NCBI GenBank assembly: GCA_016748015.1
Contig: JAAOMT010000779.1
Span: 81,882 to 145,881, forward strand
From: Geosiphon pyriformis
Lineage: Eukaryota > Glomeromycota > Glomeromycetes > Archaeosporales > Geosiphonaceae
Reading direction: 5' to 3'
Length of the DNA: 64,000 nucleotides
Shown: piece by piece, positions 25,540 through 36,465 of the stretch
Numbering within the stretch: the stretch's first letter is position 1
Layout: the number at the start of each line of letters is the position of its first letter
The notes under the pieces: model-generated
The model's database searches: none
What the model saw: only the letters and a program-made list of their open reading frames with translations
Told to the model about the DNA's origin: nothing
Program-made: the position numbers and the translations under genes

Positions 25540-27530
25540 CTTTCTCTGTTGCTAAGAAATCTTATTGTGCCAGCAAACTTGCTGAATCCAAACATGCCAA
25601 GAAGGCAAATATTAGGAATGCAATTAATAAAAGGATAGATAATTTTGAGATGAACAAAAGTCATACTATTAAAAGTGTTTTGGAATGTCCTTTTTGAAAG
25701 ATGGCGTTGAATCATTTGGTCATTGGTAATGAGCTAGTCTTGGAGCCTGATATAGTGAAGTCCAATGTAGATGTGATTATGGAGGGCTAGACTAGGAGTC
25801 ATGGAGTTGTTTCCGATGTGTCTGAAGATTGGTTGCATCAGTACAGACCATTGGAGTACGTCTTTGATAAAGCTTTTTCAGGTGTAATGTGTTCGATAAA
25901 TTTTGATGAACTTTTTTGTGTGGTTTCCGATCTCCCTGATGGTAAGGCTGCGGGTCTTTCTGACATTCCGAATGAGCTTTGGAAGCATTGTAACAAAGTG
26001 GTTTTGGGCCTACTTTTAGAGCTCTTGAATACTTGCTTGACCTATAAGTTAGTGTTCAGTGCTTGAAAAAAAGCCTGGGTCTTAATAATTCCTAAACCAT
26101 ATGAGTGGGAAGGTGTTCTTACGAATACCCAACCTATTGCTCTAATTGAGACAGCCTGCAAGATTCTTTCCAAAATCCTCTCTAACAGAATCTCTTTGGC
26201 ATACAGTGCTTATGATGTTCTGCATGGGGATAACTTTTCAGTTTTAAAAGGCACGATAACACAATCGCCTATTTTTGCTATTGGCTCAGTTATTGAAGAT
26301 GCACTAGAGAAAAGTTAGGAGCTCTGGCTGGTTCTGTAGGACATATAAAAGACTTATGATTCAGTTGGCTAGGAACATCTTAGGAAAAGTTTGGTCAGAA
26401 TAAAAATGTGTGGCAAATTTATTTGGTTCTTTAGAGATATCTATAGGGATTGTACCAATTGGGTTATGACTGATTTTAGACTAAGTAATGGTTATCGTGT
26501 GCATGATGGCTTGGACCAAAGAGAGGTCTTTTCTCCTCTGCTGTGGCATATATTTTATAACCCTCTGTTATGTGAAGTTAAGTGTCAAGAAAGTGTATAT
26601 GAGTATAGATTGAACTCTCATTTTATCTCCAGGAATGGTTGTGCTGAGTCTCGGACTGGGCTTTCTTCTTTTTTTGCTACTGAAGCTTTTGTTGACGACA
26701 CAATTTAGATTGATAGCAGTCAGACTGCTGCTTAGCATATTTTCAATGTTACTAATGAGTTTTTTTGGGTCAATGACATTTCAATCAATAATGATAAAAC
26801 AGTGGCTATTTCCATCAACAGCAGGGTCTGCAATCCATCTTTTTCTATTAGTGGTTCGCCTATCTCTATTGCAAAGAAGGGTGAATCTCATCAATATCTG
26901 GGTATTTTTTTATTAACTGAGGGTCTTTCGAGGTCTAATGTAGTCAAAGCACATACAAATGTCCATTTTTTTACCAATCTGGTTTTGAGAAAAGCTGTTT
27001 CAGATAAGCAATTCTTGTATTTAGTGTCAGCAGTTCTTCATCCTATAGTTAGCTACAGAACACAATTCAGTTTCATTCCTATTGGTATATGCCACAAGTG
27101 GGATGCTCTTATTCATAAGGGCTTGAAGCTTAAGTCTGGTCTTCCGTCTGATTTTCTTTGTGACACAATTCACCACTCTTCTTTTTATAGTTTAAAGTTA
27201 TTTGTCCAAATTCAGTCAGAGGGTAAAGTTGTCTCTCTTATAAATTTTGTAAACTCTGGTAGAATTTTGGGTTGTTTGTTTGCTTATAGGTTTCATGACT
27301 TGCAAATTCGGTGTTGGCTTCCTGTCCATCTCTTGAACTCTTCTGTTTGTATTTATGTCAGTGCTTCTAATAACTTTTTAGCAGGCTTGGTTTGTATTCT
27401 GGCTGATTGCAATCTGTTTTTGAGTGGCTTTTTGGCCGATTCTTTTTGCTTTTGTGGTGGAGTGCCCATGTTTGCTGTTCTGAGTAATTCAACCTTCTTC
27501 AAGTTCCTTCCTTCTCTCTGGTAATATGGT
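25540..27530 (+). pseudogene. LINE reverse transcriptase, with several Gln/Trp-to-stop changes
   Basis: The RT palm is recognisable: PDGKAAGLSDIPNELW, then HGDNFSVLKG, then a motif A region where copy A reads LQDMQKAYNSVSW and this copy has stops at the two Gln codons and the Trp. The catalytic box AFVDDTI follows, its Trp also replaced by TAG, then SINNDKTVAISINS and the thumb with ISIAKKGESHQYLGI. The longest intact block is 26,802-27,524. Stops make it inactive although both catalytic aspartates of the VDD box remain. Confidence 0.82.
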
Positions 27531-27689
27531 GTCACTTTTGTGAATCAATTTCATGATTGCCACAACAATGTTTTTGATTAGTATACTTTTAAGTATTGGA
27601 AGAAATTGGATTCACGTGGCCCTGTTTCTGAATAATGTAAGCTTTCTGTTGAATTTCTGAATGGCACTGTCCTCTCCTCTGTTCATTCA

Positions 27690-28160
27690 TTGGTTGTAAA
27701 TGATGCTGGTTCCTTGAGTATTTTGGAGTCTGGTACTTTTGTGTCTGTTTGTGATCGTCTTTCCCAGATTGGTTCTGGTGATCTGTTCATTTACACTGAT
27801 AGATCCTTGAGTAATCTTGATACAGTTGACTGTAGAGCTGGTGTTACTGTTTTTTTTGAGGACATTGACTTAGGTGTGGGTGTCGGAGTGCCAGACTTGA
27901 AGTCTTTCACTTTGGCGGAGTTGCAAGCTATTGTATTGGCCTTGGAGTGTGTTTCTCCATCTAGTTCTGTGCAATTATTCTCGGACAGTCAGTGTGCTTT
28001 GGATGCTTGTAAGTCAGAATTGGGTTTAGTGTGTCCTGATTTCTGTAATCAGTGTTGGGTGGAATATTGTCATGTTGCTAATTTTATTCATGGTAAAAAC
28101 TTGAGAGTTGGTTGGCATAAGGTGAAAGGCCACTTGGATGTCTTGGGTAATGAATGAGCT
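27690..28160 (+). pseudogene. LINE RNase H domain
   Basis: RNase HI motifs are complete: FIYTDRSLSN (first Asp), ELQAIVLALE (Glu), LFSDSQCALDA (Asp) and VKGHLDVLGNE followed by a stop then AD (His and last Asp). The stop between NE and AD, TGA, fits conversion of an Arg CGA or a Trp TGG codon. The same domain is present in copy A at 525-953. Confidence 0.8.
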
Positions 28161-29200
28161 GACAAGATTGCATGTTCCACCTCTTTTTCTAATTGGTTTT
28201 TTTCTCACCATTTGAATGAACATTTTTTGGTTGCTAATGATGATACTGTTTTTGGTAACTCCAGGCATTTTGTTTGTGATGTTTTTCGCTTTGTTTGTCA
28301 AGCATGCTGGGAAGTGGGTTTTGGCTCTAAGTTTCTAGCTCATAATCTGATTTCTGAGGTTGATTGGCTCTGCTCTTCACTGGTGTGGCACTCTGATTTG
28401 CACATAGCTACTAGTTTCACCAGCAAGCCCTCAGCTAATGCTTGTTCTTACTTTTTGAAAGCATTGCATCATTGGTTGCCAGTTGTCATCTAGAAGCACC
28501 TTTATAATAGACTTTACCTTAGTGTATTGTGGTGATGTGGAGGTGTTAAACCATGTGTTTTTGTGCAGGGTTGATGAGTTTGCTTGACATTGATTGCTGA
28601 ACTCCCATGTGGATTCTTGAAGAACAATTTCTGGTCTTTTTTATTCAGTTTCTGATGTGTTGCAGCTACTGACATCATGTGTTTCTGATTCTACTTTGTT
28701 CACGGCTCTGTGCAAGGGCTTTGTTTTTGACAGTTGGTTTTGTGAGACTGTTTCTGTCTTTTGGGATTCCAAGGTTGCTGGCTTGGAGGTCATCAAATTT
28801 GTGTGCTCTCTTTGTCTCACCTTTAGGGATGAAATTTGGTTGGTTTGCACTAAACATCACGCTTATATGGAGAAGAATGGTTTGATTCTTCTTGATAGTT
28901 CGGCTCTCATCTCAGTTTCTGGTTTGGCTTTGAGGCTGTCTGATAGTGTTGTTAAATTGCTTGGCATTACTGAGGCCTTCGGCATGCATTTTGGCTTTTG
29001 CAAGTCTCATTTGTTTTTTTCAGGTCTAGGTGATTCGGTTTCTGTCTATATAGCTACATAATATTGTTTTGATTGGCCCGAATGACTGGTTACGAGTAAA
29101 AAATGCACGATTCACACTTAGTATAAATCATTTCTTTGATGTATAGCACTAGGCAGTATTTGGATCTCACTTATAAATTTAAATAAAAAAAAATATTATT
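28161..29200 (+). other. LINE C-terminal region and 3' UTR
   Basis: Two open blocks (28,212-28,493 and 28,657-29,061) continue the LINE polyprotein after RNase H. A Cys-containing segment (VCSLCLT...CTKHH) may be a zinc-binding motif. The 3' UTR (29,062-29,195) carries the terminal signature shared with elements B, C, D and F, then an A-rich run at about 29,185. In LINEs such shared 3' ends are recognised by the RT. Confidence 0.6.
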
Positions 29201-29929
29201 ATTATTAAAATTAATATTTTAAGAAAGTATTATATTTAATAAAAAACATTTAGATATTAGTAATATTTTAAGTATTAAGATTTTAATTATTTGGCTTTAA
29301 GTTATAAGATATTATTTTTTTTTCTTAAGTTTTATTTTAATTTATTGCTTTATTTAAAGATTTTTAATTGTATTTTATTAAAATTAAAATTTATATTATA
29401 ATTTTTGGTTTTGTTTTTGTAAATTTTTTTGTTAATAGTTTTTTAATTACTATTGTTGTTAATATTATTGATTTTTTGGTTGGCTTTTATTTGGTTTCTT
29501 TAAATTTAAGTTAGATATTTTAATTTTAATAATTAAGTTTATTATTAAACAATTAATATTTTAATTATTTTAATTATTATTTTGTTAAATACTTTTTTGT
29601 TTTGCATAAAAAAATTAAAAATATAATTGTTATTATTTAAAATAAAATGTTTGTTTTTAATAAAGCTTTAAGTAAAATTAATATAAAAATAATTAAAATA
29701 AAACCAATATATAATATTATAATTAATTATATAAAAAATTCTAATAATATTCTCAATAAAAATATTTATATTTAGTTATTGGTTTTTTAAAAATATTAAC
29801 TAGTTAATATTAAGTTAAAGTACAGATAAAACTGCTAAATAGTTAAATAATAATATTATAAATAACAATTTTTAATTGTAATTATTTATAAAAAAATTTT
29901 TTAAAATAAATTTTTTTTTATAGACTTAA
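29201..29929. other. AT-rich DNA, no gene seen
   Basis: A/T-dominated sequence with short ORFs of low-complexity composition only. It separates the LINE tail from the next LINE relic and is likely repeat-derived. Confidence 0.4.
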
Positions 29930-30030
29930 AATAATTTAATTTGAATTGGATTTATGCTTAATTATGTAAAAAATGCATGAATCATGTTTAATTAAAATAA
30001 ATAATAATTATAAAAATTTAATTAAATAAT
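29930..30030 (+). mobile_element. LINE 3'-end relic F
   Basis: The segment around 29,940-30,010 reads 'atgtaaaaaatgcatgaatc', matching the LINE 3' UTR 'gagtaaaaaatgcacgattc' at about 29,093. It is preceded by a TTGGATTTATG-like counterpart of TTGGCCCGAATG. The differences are again mostly C-to-T or G-to-A. It marks the end of another plus-strand copy whose body is not recognisable. Confidence 0.5.
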
Positions 30031-30460
30031 AAATTATTAATTTTATTTTAAATTTGTTTTTATTTTATTTTTTGGAATTTTATTATTACATTAACAACAA
30101 AATTAAGTATATATTTACAAAATAATATTAATACAAATTTGTAATATTTTAAAAAAAAAATATAAAAAAATATTATATTATTTAAAACACAAAACTAGTA
30201 TTATTAAGATTAATAATAATAACTGTTTTTTAATTATTTTAAAATTTTTGCTTATTTAAAACATAATAATAATAATTAAAAAAAAATAGTAGTTTTATTA
30301 ATAATTTAAATTTTAAAAAAACTTTAAGAAATTAGATGATTTGATGAGCCAGTCAAATTAACCAGAACTTGTTCAAATTTAAAGTTTCATGTGTTAATAG
30401 CCCTACACTTTTTAAATATAATTTTTTTTTCGAAGTACAACCTTTTACATAGTCTAAAAA
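30031..30460. other. AT-rich spacer and 5' flank of RPL23
   Basis: The AT-rich repeat compartment ends here. The last 100 bp before the RPL23 start contain a pyrimidine-rich run (about 30,420-30,431) and a shift to balanced composition, as expected for a ribosomal protein gene promoter and 5' UTR. Confidence 0.35.
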
Positions 30461-31481
30461 ATGTCTAAGCGAGGTATTTTGTTTTCAACTTCTTTCTGGA
30501 TTTTGAGAGGCACTATTTCCCAGAAGGGATTTATTAGCTTGAGAAAAAAGCCCACCTTAGTTTCATGGGTTCTTTTCTTCAACTTAAGTTTCTAAATTTA
30601 GTAGAGCCATCAGGAGTCAACTTTTACCTTTGTTAATATATAGAAAAGAATAAAATCTTATTTATCGATCATTAACTGAGTTTGCCTTTTTTTCTGTAAA
30701 ACCTTGTCAAAAAAAATGCAGGACGTGGTGGTGGTAAGTACATTTTGAAGACGCATTGATTTTTAATGACGCATCAAATTCCTTTTGACTAAGTCTTTAT
30801 CGATTTAGCTTCGGGTAATAAATTTCGGATGACTCTTGGTCTCCCAGTCGGTGCAGTGATGAATTGTGCAGATAATTCTGGGGCTAAAAATTTATACGTC
30901 ATCTCGGTCAAAGGAATACATGGTCGCTTGAATAGATTACCTGCGGCTGGCGTGGGTGATATGGTAATGGCCACTGTCAAGAAAGGGAAACCTGAATTGC
31001 GAAAGAAGGGTACGTCTGAAAAATATTTAATGTTTAATCTATGGATTCCACTTGTTTTTATTTTGAAGATTTTTCTTTTTGGAAATAGTTATGCCTGCAG
31101 TTGTCATTCGTCAAAGAAAACCTTGGCGTAGAAGAGATGGTGTTTTCCTTTATTTTGAAGGTTTTACCGATCCTTTGATTTTTTTGGCATTGAATTTTTA
31201 TACCGATTCTTATAGAAATCACATCATTTTAAAGATAACGCCGGTGTTATAGTTAATCCAAAAGGAGAAATGAAAGGTTCTGCTATAACTGGCCCTGTTG
31301 GAAAAGAATGTGCTGATCTTTGGCCTCGTATTGCCTCTTCTTCTGGTACAGTGGTAAGTGTTTTATTTTTTAATACATTTGGAATCTGGATTCTTTCAAC
31401 ATTAATATCTCTGATTCCGGGATTATCTATTTTTTTCGCTAATTTTTACTTCTATTCTTAACTGGGAAATATCAGGTCTAG
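30461..31481 (+). CDS. RPL23: 60S ribosomal protein L23 (uL14), six exons
   Basis: The exons are 30,461-30,473, 30,722-30,733, 30,809-31,009, 31,089-31,160, 31,235-31,353 and 31,476-31,481 (one codon plus stop), giving 140 aa, the family's usual length. The start MSKRGRGG is split over two tiny exons. The core has [84 protein letters not shown] and [12 protein letters not shown], all close to animal and yeast uL14. The protein sits on the large subunit near the elongation-factor site and at bridge B5/B8. All introns have GT-AG ends and the phases agree. This gene marks the boundary of the gene-dense core region. Confidence 0.96.
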
Positions 31482-31574
31482 AAACTATGCGATCATGAAT
31501 TCATAATAGCATTATAAGAATGTTTTTACCGGAATAAAAAATTTACGAAATTTAGAACTTTTTACAGAGCTTTT

Positions 31575-32010
31575 TGATGAAAACTCGCCAATCTAATAAA
31601 AATTTTAAATCCTGATTGGGAAATAAATCTTAGAGAACTTAATCAATTATGAGATAATGGTCGTTTTCCTATGGCACAAATGTCACGGCTGATAGAAATC
31701 ACAAAATATCATGAGATCATCCTTCAAACTGGATATTTAGAGTATTATAATTCTTTCAACTTCAAGAACTCCAACATAAAACAGGACTTTAGCACGAATT
31801 GGCAAATCTGAATCGTACTTAGATGTCAATGATTATTATAGTGGTCTATCGTAGCCAGAATGCCAGATTCATCTCCTTTGAAATTTGGATCATCGTAATT
31901 TAAATAAAAAAAATCAAGAAGTTCTACTTGCTATTGACATTTCCTCATTCATACGAAAAGGCTGAGAGCTATTGTTTAGAGAATGGTCTATGAATAATAT
32001 TATTGATTAA
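31575..32010 (+). pseudogene. Decayed gene fragment of unknown family
   Basis: A plus-strand frame with protein-like composition runs from about 31,580 (including DWEINLRELNQL, a TGA, then DNGRFPMAQMSRLIEITK). After a one-base frame change near 31,808 it continues to about 32,000 (DVNDYYSGLS, NQEVLLAIDISSFIRKG, FREWSMNNIID). The TGA/TAG codons at the breaks fall where a Trp codon would fit. No start, splice pattern or family is recognised. It is probably a relic of a duplicated gene, but it could be a non-coding stretch that looks protein-like by chance. Confidence 0.35.
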
Positions 32011-32082
32011 TGATTATTGTAAAATCTGTTACTAACTGTCGATGAAATAGAATATACTTTAGAAAGGTCCAAAGAGAAAAAT

Positions 32083-33632
32083 TTATTGTTCTTGTTGCTC
32101 TATCATCTCGGCAACCACCGCCTTATTAAATTCCTAAAAGTAATATATGAATTAGAGATGACAGTAAAACAAATAAAAAGGCAATTTTATATCAAGAAAT
32201 TTCATACTGGGGGGTTATCCAGGTAAAGATGATGACCAGCTCGTGGAATACGGACAACTTTAGTCGACACTCGCATATGGGCTCTAGCAGCTTCTGCAGC
32301 ACGATAGTCCATCCAATCGGTATCTCCATCTGTAGTGAAAAAAAATTTTGCTTAATTGTTGATGTAAATCTTTTTGTGGGGAAAGATCGAAAATAACTTA
32401 CATAAAAATGTTGTTGGCATCTTTAATTCGCTTAGACGATGAATAAGTGGCTTTCGTGCGAATGCACCAGGTGCTAAGATCTTTGCAAGGGCATATTCAC
32501 CACTACCAGGGGCCGAGGAAATTTGGTAGAGATAGTCGTGAAGATCAATTCGATCTTGTTCTTCCAGGTATGCAAATCGTCGCGAGGTATAGCGAGAAAC
32601 GAGAGAAGGACCAAAAGGACCGGTCCATCTGAGAATAGACTGCGGAGTAATATTAGCATTCCAAAGTCGAATCACCCATCCTGGAATTTGTCGCCCTGTT
32701 GAATTCTTTAATTCATTTTGCTCATGTGGGTTCTCTGGAATACCTACGGGTGAGACCAGTATTAAACGTTCAACTCGAAGAGGATACTTTAAGGCGTAGA
32801 CTGCCGCGAAATATCCACCAAGACTATGGCCAAGCAAAGTCATCTTTTCAATATGATGAATTTCACGCCATTTTTCTAAAGAGTCCACAAAGAAATTTTC
32901 CGCATGTTCGACAACCTCACTCAACGGTCCATTGTCTATATTAAACCTGGGTCTTGAACTTCGCCCCATTCCTAGCCAATCGATACTGTAGATTCGCCAC
33001 CCAGGAACTTGACTCAAGTCGTGATAATTTCGATAAAAAAAACCCAACCCACCACCAAAACCATGACATATTACCAAATTCTTTACATTGTTTTTTAAGG
33101 AGACATTATTGTAGGTGACAGTGTGTGATTGAACTTTCAAATTTGTTTGCGGCACAGAAGTAAAGCCAATATCACCATCAACCATGGCTGAAGAAGCTGT
33201 TGCTTCATCAGAAGAGTTAAGCTCTTGGCCTACCAAACCATTCTCAATGACAAAATCATTGCCAGTCTGTTCAATTACTAAGGTATTTATCTTTCGCATC
33301 CCATCACCATCCAAATCAACTAGTCCAACACGAGCAATTGTCTGTGATTGGTCCGGTGAAGCAGTTGTTTTACCCCCCATAGAAAAAAATTGGAGCCTGG
33401 ACAAAAGACGCGCCTCTGCCATTTCTGAAGTTTTTTCCGTACGAGAGAACCAATGACGCAAGGAAGCGAAACGTGCATTTGGAGAAGGTGCAGGCGGAAT
33501 AAGTATTTGAGGTGGTCCAACTAGTGAGTTGTTGGTTGCCATTGCCACACTATGGAACAAGAACCTATGTGAAGTGGAGGCAACCACTAAATAAATTGGA
33601 ATCAATATGACTATAATTGTGGAGAGGCCCAA
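32083..33632 (-). CDS. Alpha/beta hydrolase of the CGI-58 (ABHD5)/Cld1/Ict1 family
   Basis: The exons are 33,632-32,402, 32,329-32,208 and 32,133-32,083, giving 467 aa from the first ATG. A second in-frame ATG (residue 31, 33,542) is an alternative start. The first 25 residues are hydrophobic, fitting a signal anchor or mitochondrial targeting. Catalytic landmarks are the oxyanion-region HGFGGGLGFF, DWLGMGRSSRP, the nucleophile elbow GHSLGG and a conserved YGDTDWMD formed across the first splice. The C-terminal GHHLYLD holds the HX4D motif typical of CGI-58/Cld1 acyltransferase-phospholipases. These enzymes act on lysophosphatidic acid or cardiolipin in lipid droplets or mitochondria. Which activity applies here is not decided by sequence. 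The gene is divergent from the SH3BGR-like gene. Confidence 0.92.
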
Positions 33633-33967
33633 TAAATAGGCGTGAAAAAAAGAAAGCTAAATGATCTAGAAGAAAAAATTGACGAAATTCTGATCGAAAT
33701 TCTGATCGAAACGTAATGATATATGACAAATCTCTGCCGGGTTTACATTCATAGTTTGTAGCAATCGTCAAAATACACATTACATTCTTTTGTTTAACAA
33801 GGTTATGTAACCTAAAATAAACACTCACCTTAATATGGGAAAGGAAAACGTGGAGTTTCATTGTTCAAAGATCTACATTGAAGATGATTAATCAACATAG
33901 GGCTCCATTTCGCTTGATATATTTAAAATTGCTAGGGTTCTAATTACTTCAAAACTAATATTTTATG
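33633..33967. promoter_or_regulatory. Shared intergenic promoter, hydrolase / SH3BGR-like gene
   Basis: This 335-bp spacer separates the divergent starts at 33,632 (minus) and 33,968 (plus). It contains a short direct repeat 'cgaaattctgatcgaaattctgatcg' (unit 'gaaattctgatc', about 33,692-33,716). An apparent minus-strand ORF at 33,565-33,861 overlaps the hydrolase 5' end and is not believed. No specific factor site is claimed. Confidence 0.4.
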
Positions 33968-34436
33968 ATGTCTAGCGACACTGGTACCGAAACCAAAGTG
34001 GACTCGAAAGCTCCCCGAGTTAAAATTTATGGTTCAAGTGTTTCAGGAAATCTTTTTGTAAGTTTTTAGTAAATTTATATATATTGTTCCAATTACTTGA
34101 ACAAATTATATATTTTCATTTTGAACTAGACAAAAAAAAACCAACAGTGGGTCGAAACAGCATTATCTATAAATAAAATACCCTTTGAGTTTGTTGACGT
34201 AGCTGCCAATGAAGACCAATTAAAATATATGAAACGCCGAAATAGAGGCGCCCTAGGATTACCACAAATTTTTGTAGACGACGAGTTTGTGGGGGTAAGC
34301 CTTTTCTTCCCTCCAAAGCACTCAAATATGTTAAAAGATATTAACTGTTTTTTTCTTGGATAAAAAGCTCTTTGAAGAATTTGAACAAGCAGTTGAAAAG
34401 AAAGAAGTTAAAAAGTGGCTCGGTTTGAAAGATTGA
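33968..34436 (+). CDS. SH3BGR-like thioredoxin-fold protein
   Basis: The exons are 33,968-34,057, 34,130-34,294 and 34,368-34,436, giving 107 aa. An in-frame ATG at 33,965 would add one residue. The protein has the small glutaredoxin-like fold of the SH3-binding glutamic-acid-rich family: VKIYGSSVSGN at strand 1, IPFEFVDVAANEDQLKYMKR, then GLPQIFVDDEFVG (the cis-Pro loop) and a C-terminal helix LFEEFEQAVEKKEVKKWLGL. There is no CxxC or CxxS active site, so no oxidoreductase activity is expected. Family members act as small adaptors or regulators. All splice phases agree. The 3' end faces the PalC-like gene 181 bp away. Confidence 0.92.
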
Positions 34437-34617
34437 TGCTTGTTGTGTACCACCGACCCTTAAATTCTATTTGAAATTCAAACATATGAAGACAGCTCTA
34501 GATATAGAACTATTGACTAAATAAAAGCTGTAGCTTGCAAACAAATTGAAAATTTGTATATCTAAATATGAAGATTTTGAAATTGGAATTTTTCCACTTG
34601 TCTTTCAATTACGTTTT

Positions 34618-36305
34618 TCAGTAATACCTTCCTTCAAGAATATAATTTCCACCATCCTCGTACGTATTTTCGAGGCTTCGCCCAAAAGCAGGGGCCGGCA
34701 GGGTGTATTTCGTCAAGCTTGATACGAATCTTCCACTAGGAATTAGCGCTTGCAAATCTTCTTTGCTCGGAATTTGATCAAAAGAAATCTAATTGGAAAA
34801 AAAAATTTATTTTTCAAGGAACAATCTCGAATTTCATTACGTTGATATGGAAATTTACCGTATTATTTATCTTGACATAACTAGAATGCAAGGCAAGAAC
34901 TTCGGCATATTCTTTTGAGGCGTGAGCAGCTATTGTAGTAGACTTGGATTTGGAAAGATTGTAAAAGACTTCTTTCGCTTCCGTGATAAATCCTATTGCT
35001 TTACCAATTCCTCTGTAATATAGCTAAGTCAATATTTAGAATGAATTAAATATATATTGAGAAGCATTGATGTAGAACTTACTGATTCTCGTTAGCATCT
35101 TTAGCGAGGTACTTTTTTCCAAGTGCCTACAAGTTTCCCATAATATCATGAGGAAAAACATTGAATATTGAAATTAATGGTGAAGTTTATTTGTCGGTTT
35201 ACAAACCTGATGAAATAATGCTCCAACATGTACATACTTTCTAAAGTCTGAGCAAACTTTTTGTGGATCTTTTAAACTTTTCATCAGTCCATTCGCTTTC
35301 TCATAATGTCCAGCCACACCAATTGCAAGCTTAGCCAAAAGAGATGATGATGTTTTTGCCATTAGTGCTTTTCGGATAGCTATGGAGGAAGCATCAGCAA
35401 GGGCAATTCTTTAAAAAATTGACCTTTTGACATTGATTAATAGTTATTATTTAAATAAAGTTACAAAAAAAGGAATGTTTCTCACTTTGATATTGAGGTT
35501 GATATCTCCATCATAACATCAGGAGGCCTTGTAATAGGGGGATTATTCCACCTTGGGGATACTTCTTCCGAAATGTAAGAAAATATACCCGCGGCTGTAC
35601 ATAGCAAATCTGCCGCCTGATGGCAGAAAATTAATGGGACAATAATCTAAACTTTCAAAACACCTTTTTAGTTACCTTTTTCAATTTCAAATCAGTTTCG
35701 TCTTTCTCCTCCTCTCGTTGTATTATACTAGAGCCCCAATTTGAACATGCGTATCCGTACGTCAATAGTGTAAAAATGAATTCGTAATAAATGTCACGAC
35801 ATTCAATTCGCGGTTTCTTTTTCAGCACCGAGCTACTTAATGTGCATCGCCACGATGATTCTTAGATTGATAGAGATTGAATGGAGACTAATTTTAAAAA
35901 AAAACTCATAGAATAGACCTTTTCTACGAGTATAAGATCAAATTGGTAACAAGGTAAAATACCAAAGTCCTTTTTAAGTTTTAATTGTCCATCTTCCAAG
36001 CAATTAACAATCGCGAATAAATATGGCAAATAGTCGTCGATTACCTATTTCAACGTGTTAAGAATAGATTTAAACATTGAATCTCAGCTGGTCAAAAGGT
36101 AAAAGTTTCAACAGGCTTACACCTTCATTATATTGGTATAATCTTTTGGTCCTTCCGTGCGGGCTGCCTCCTTTAAAACGGCTCGCATTCGACCTCTCAA
36201 GGCTGTTGCCTCGGCTATATCATTTAAGAATTTATTATCGGGGTCAAGCAAGAAGTCGGCAAATGAAATAGACCCTGTAGTGGGAAGCGGATAAACGAAG
36301 CTCAT
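34618..36305 (-). CDS. palC: PalC-like BRO1-domain protein (pH-response/ESCRT)
   Basis: The exons are 36,305-36,123, 36,044-35,963, 35,860-35,676, 35,616-35,486, 35,408-35,207, 35,126-35,083, 35,012-34,859 and 34,788-34,618, giving 383 aa. The N-terminus MSFVYPLPTTGSISF, the segment FESSWRCTLSS and the central YEFIFTLLTYGYACSNWG follow the BRO1 domain of fungal PalC proteins. Later helices (EKANGLMKSLKDPQKVCSDF, NQGIGKAIGFITEAK) also fit BRO1. BRO1 domains bind ESCRT-III Snf7/Vps32. PalC links the Rim/Pal ambient-pH sensor complex to ESCRT. A human BROX-type role is the alternative. Splice sites were set by phase and conserved residues. The short 44-nt exon 6 is the least certain. The gene is divergent from MOCS1 with 160 bp between starts. 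Confidence 0.86.
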
Positions 36306-36465
36306 AATTTAAGTCCAGAGAGGTAAGTTTCAAAAGATCAGTAGAAAATCTTATTTCCTCATTTTTAAATTAGTTAGCCTCGAATCACAAGTTAATCAAT
36401 GATAGGCAGGTGATGAAGATCCAAAAGTGGTTGATTGAGGAACTTTTTAATGGTTATCTACACTT
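36306..36465. promoter_or_regulatory. Short bidirectional promoter, PalC-like / MOCS1
   Basis: Only 160 bp separate the start codons of the divergent PalC-like and MOCS1 genes, so both 5' UTRs and core promoters must fit here. It is AT-rich with a 'ttaatcaatgatag' block but no recognised site. Confidence 0.4.

Larger units (their letters stand above)
22440..29200 (+). mobile_element. Nearly full-length LINE copy E (ORF1, EN, RT, RNase H), inactivated by stops
   Basis: This plus-strand non-LTR retrotransposon is about 6.7 kb long. In order it has ORF1 with an RRM-like region and CCHC knuckle (22,600-24,387), an APE-type endonuclease (about 24,400-25,090), RT (about 25,540-27,530), RNase H (27,690-28,160), a C-terminal region (to 29,061) and a 3' UTR with an A-rich tail at about 29,190. 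The reading frame is interrupted by numerous TAG, TAA and TGA codons. Where minus-strand copy A or protein conservation shows the original residue, these lie at Gln, Trp or Arg codons. The 5' end is placed at about 22,440, where composition changes sharply from AT-rich flank. Target-site duplications were not identified. This is the best template for describing the family. Confidence 0.88.

Noticed and set aside
33565-33861. Minus-strand ORF upstream of the hydrolase start
   Set aside because: It overlaps the hydrolase 5' end in another frame and has no splice path or conserved sequence; it is probably 5' UTR and promoter DNA.
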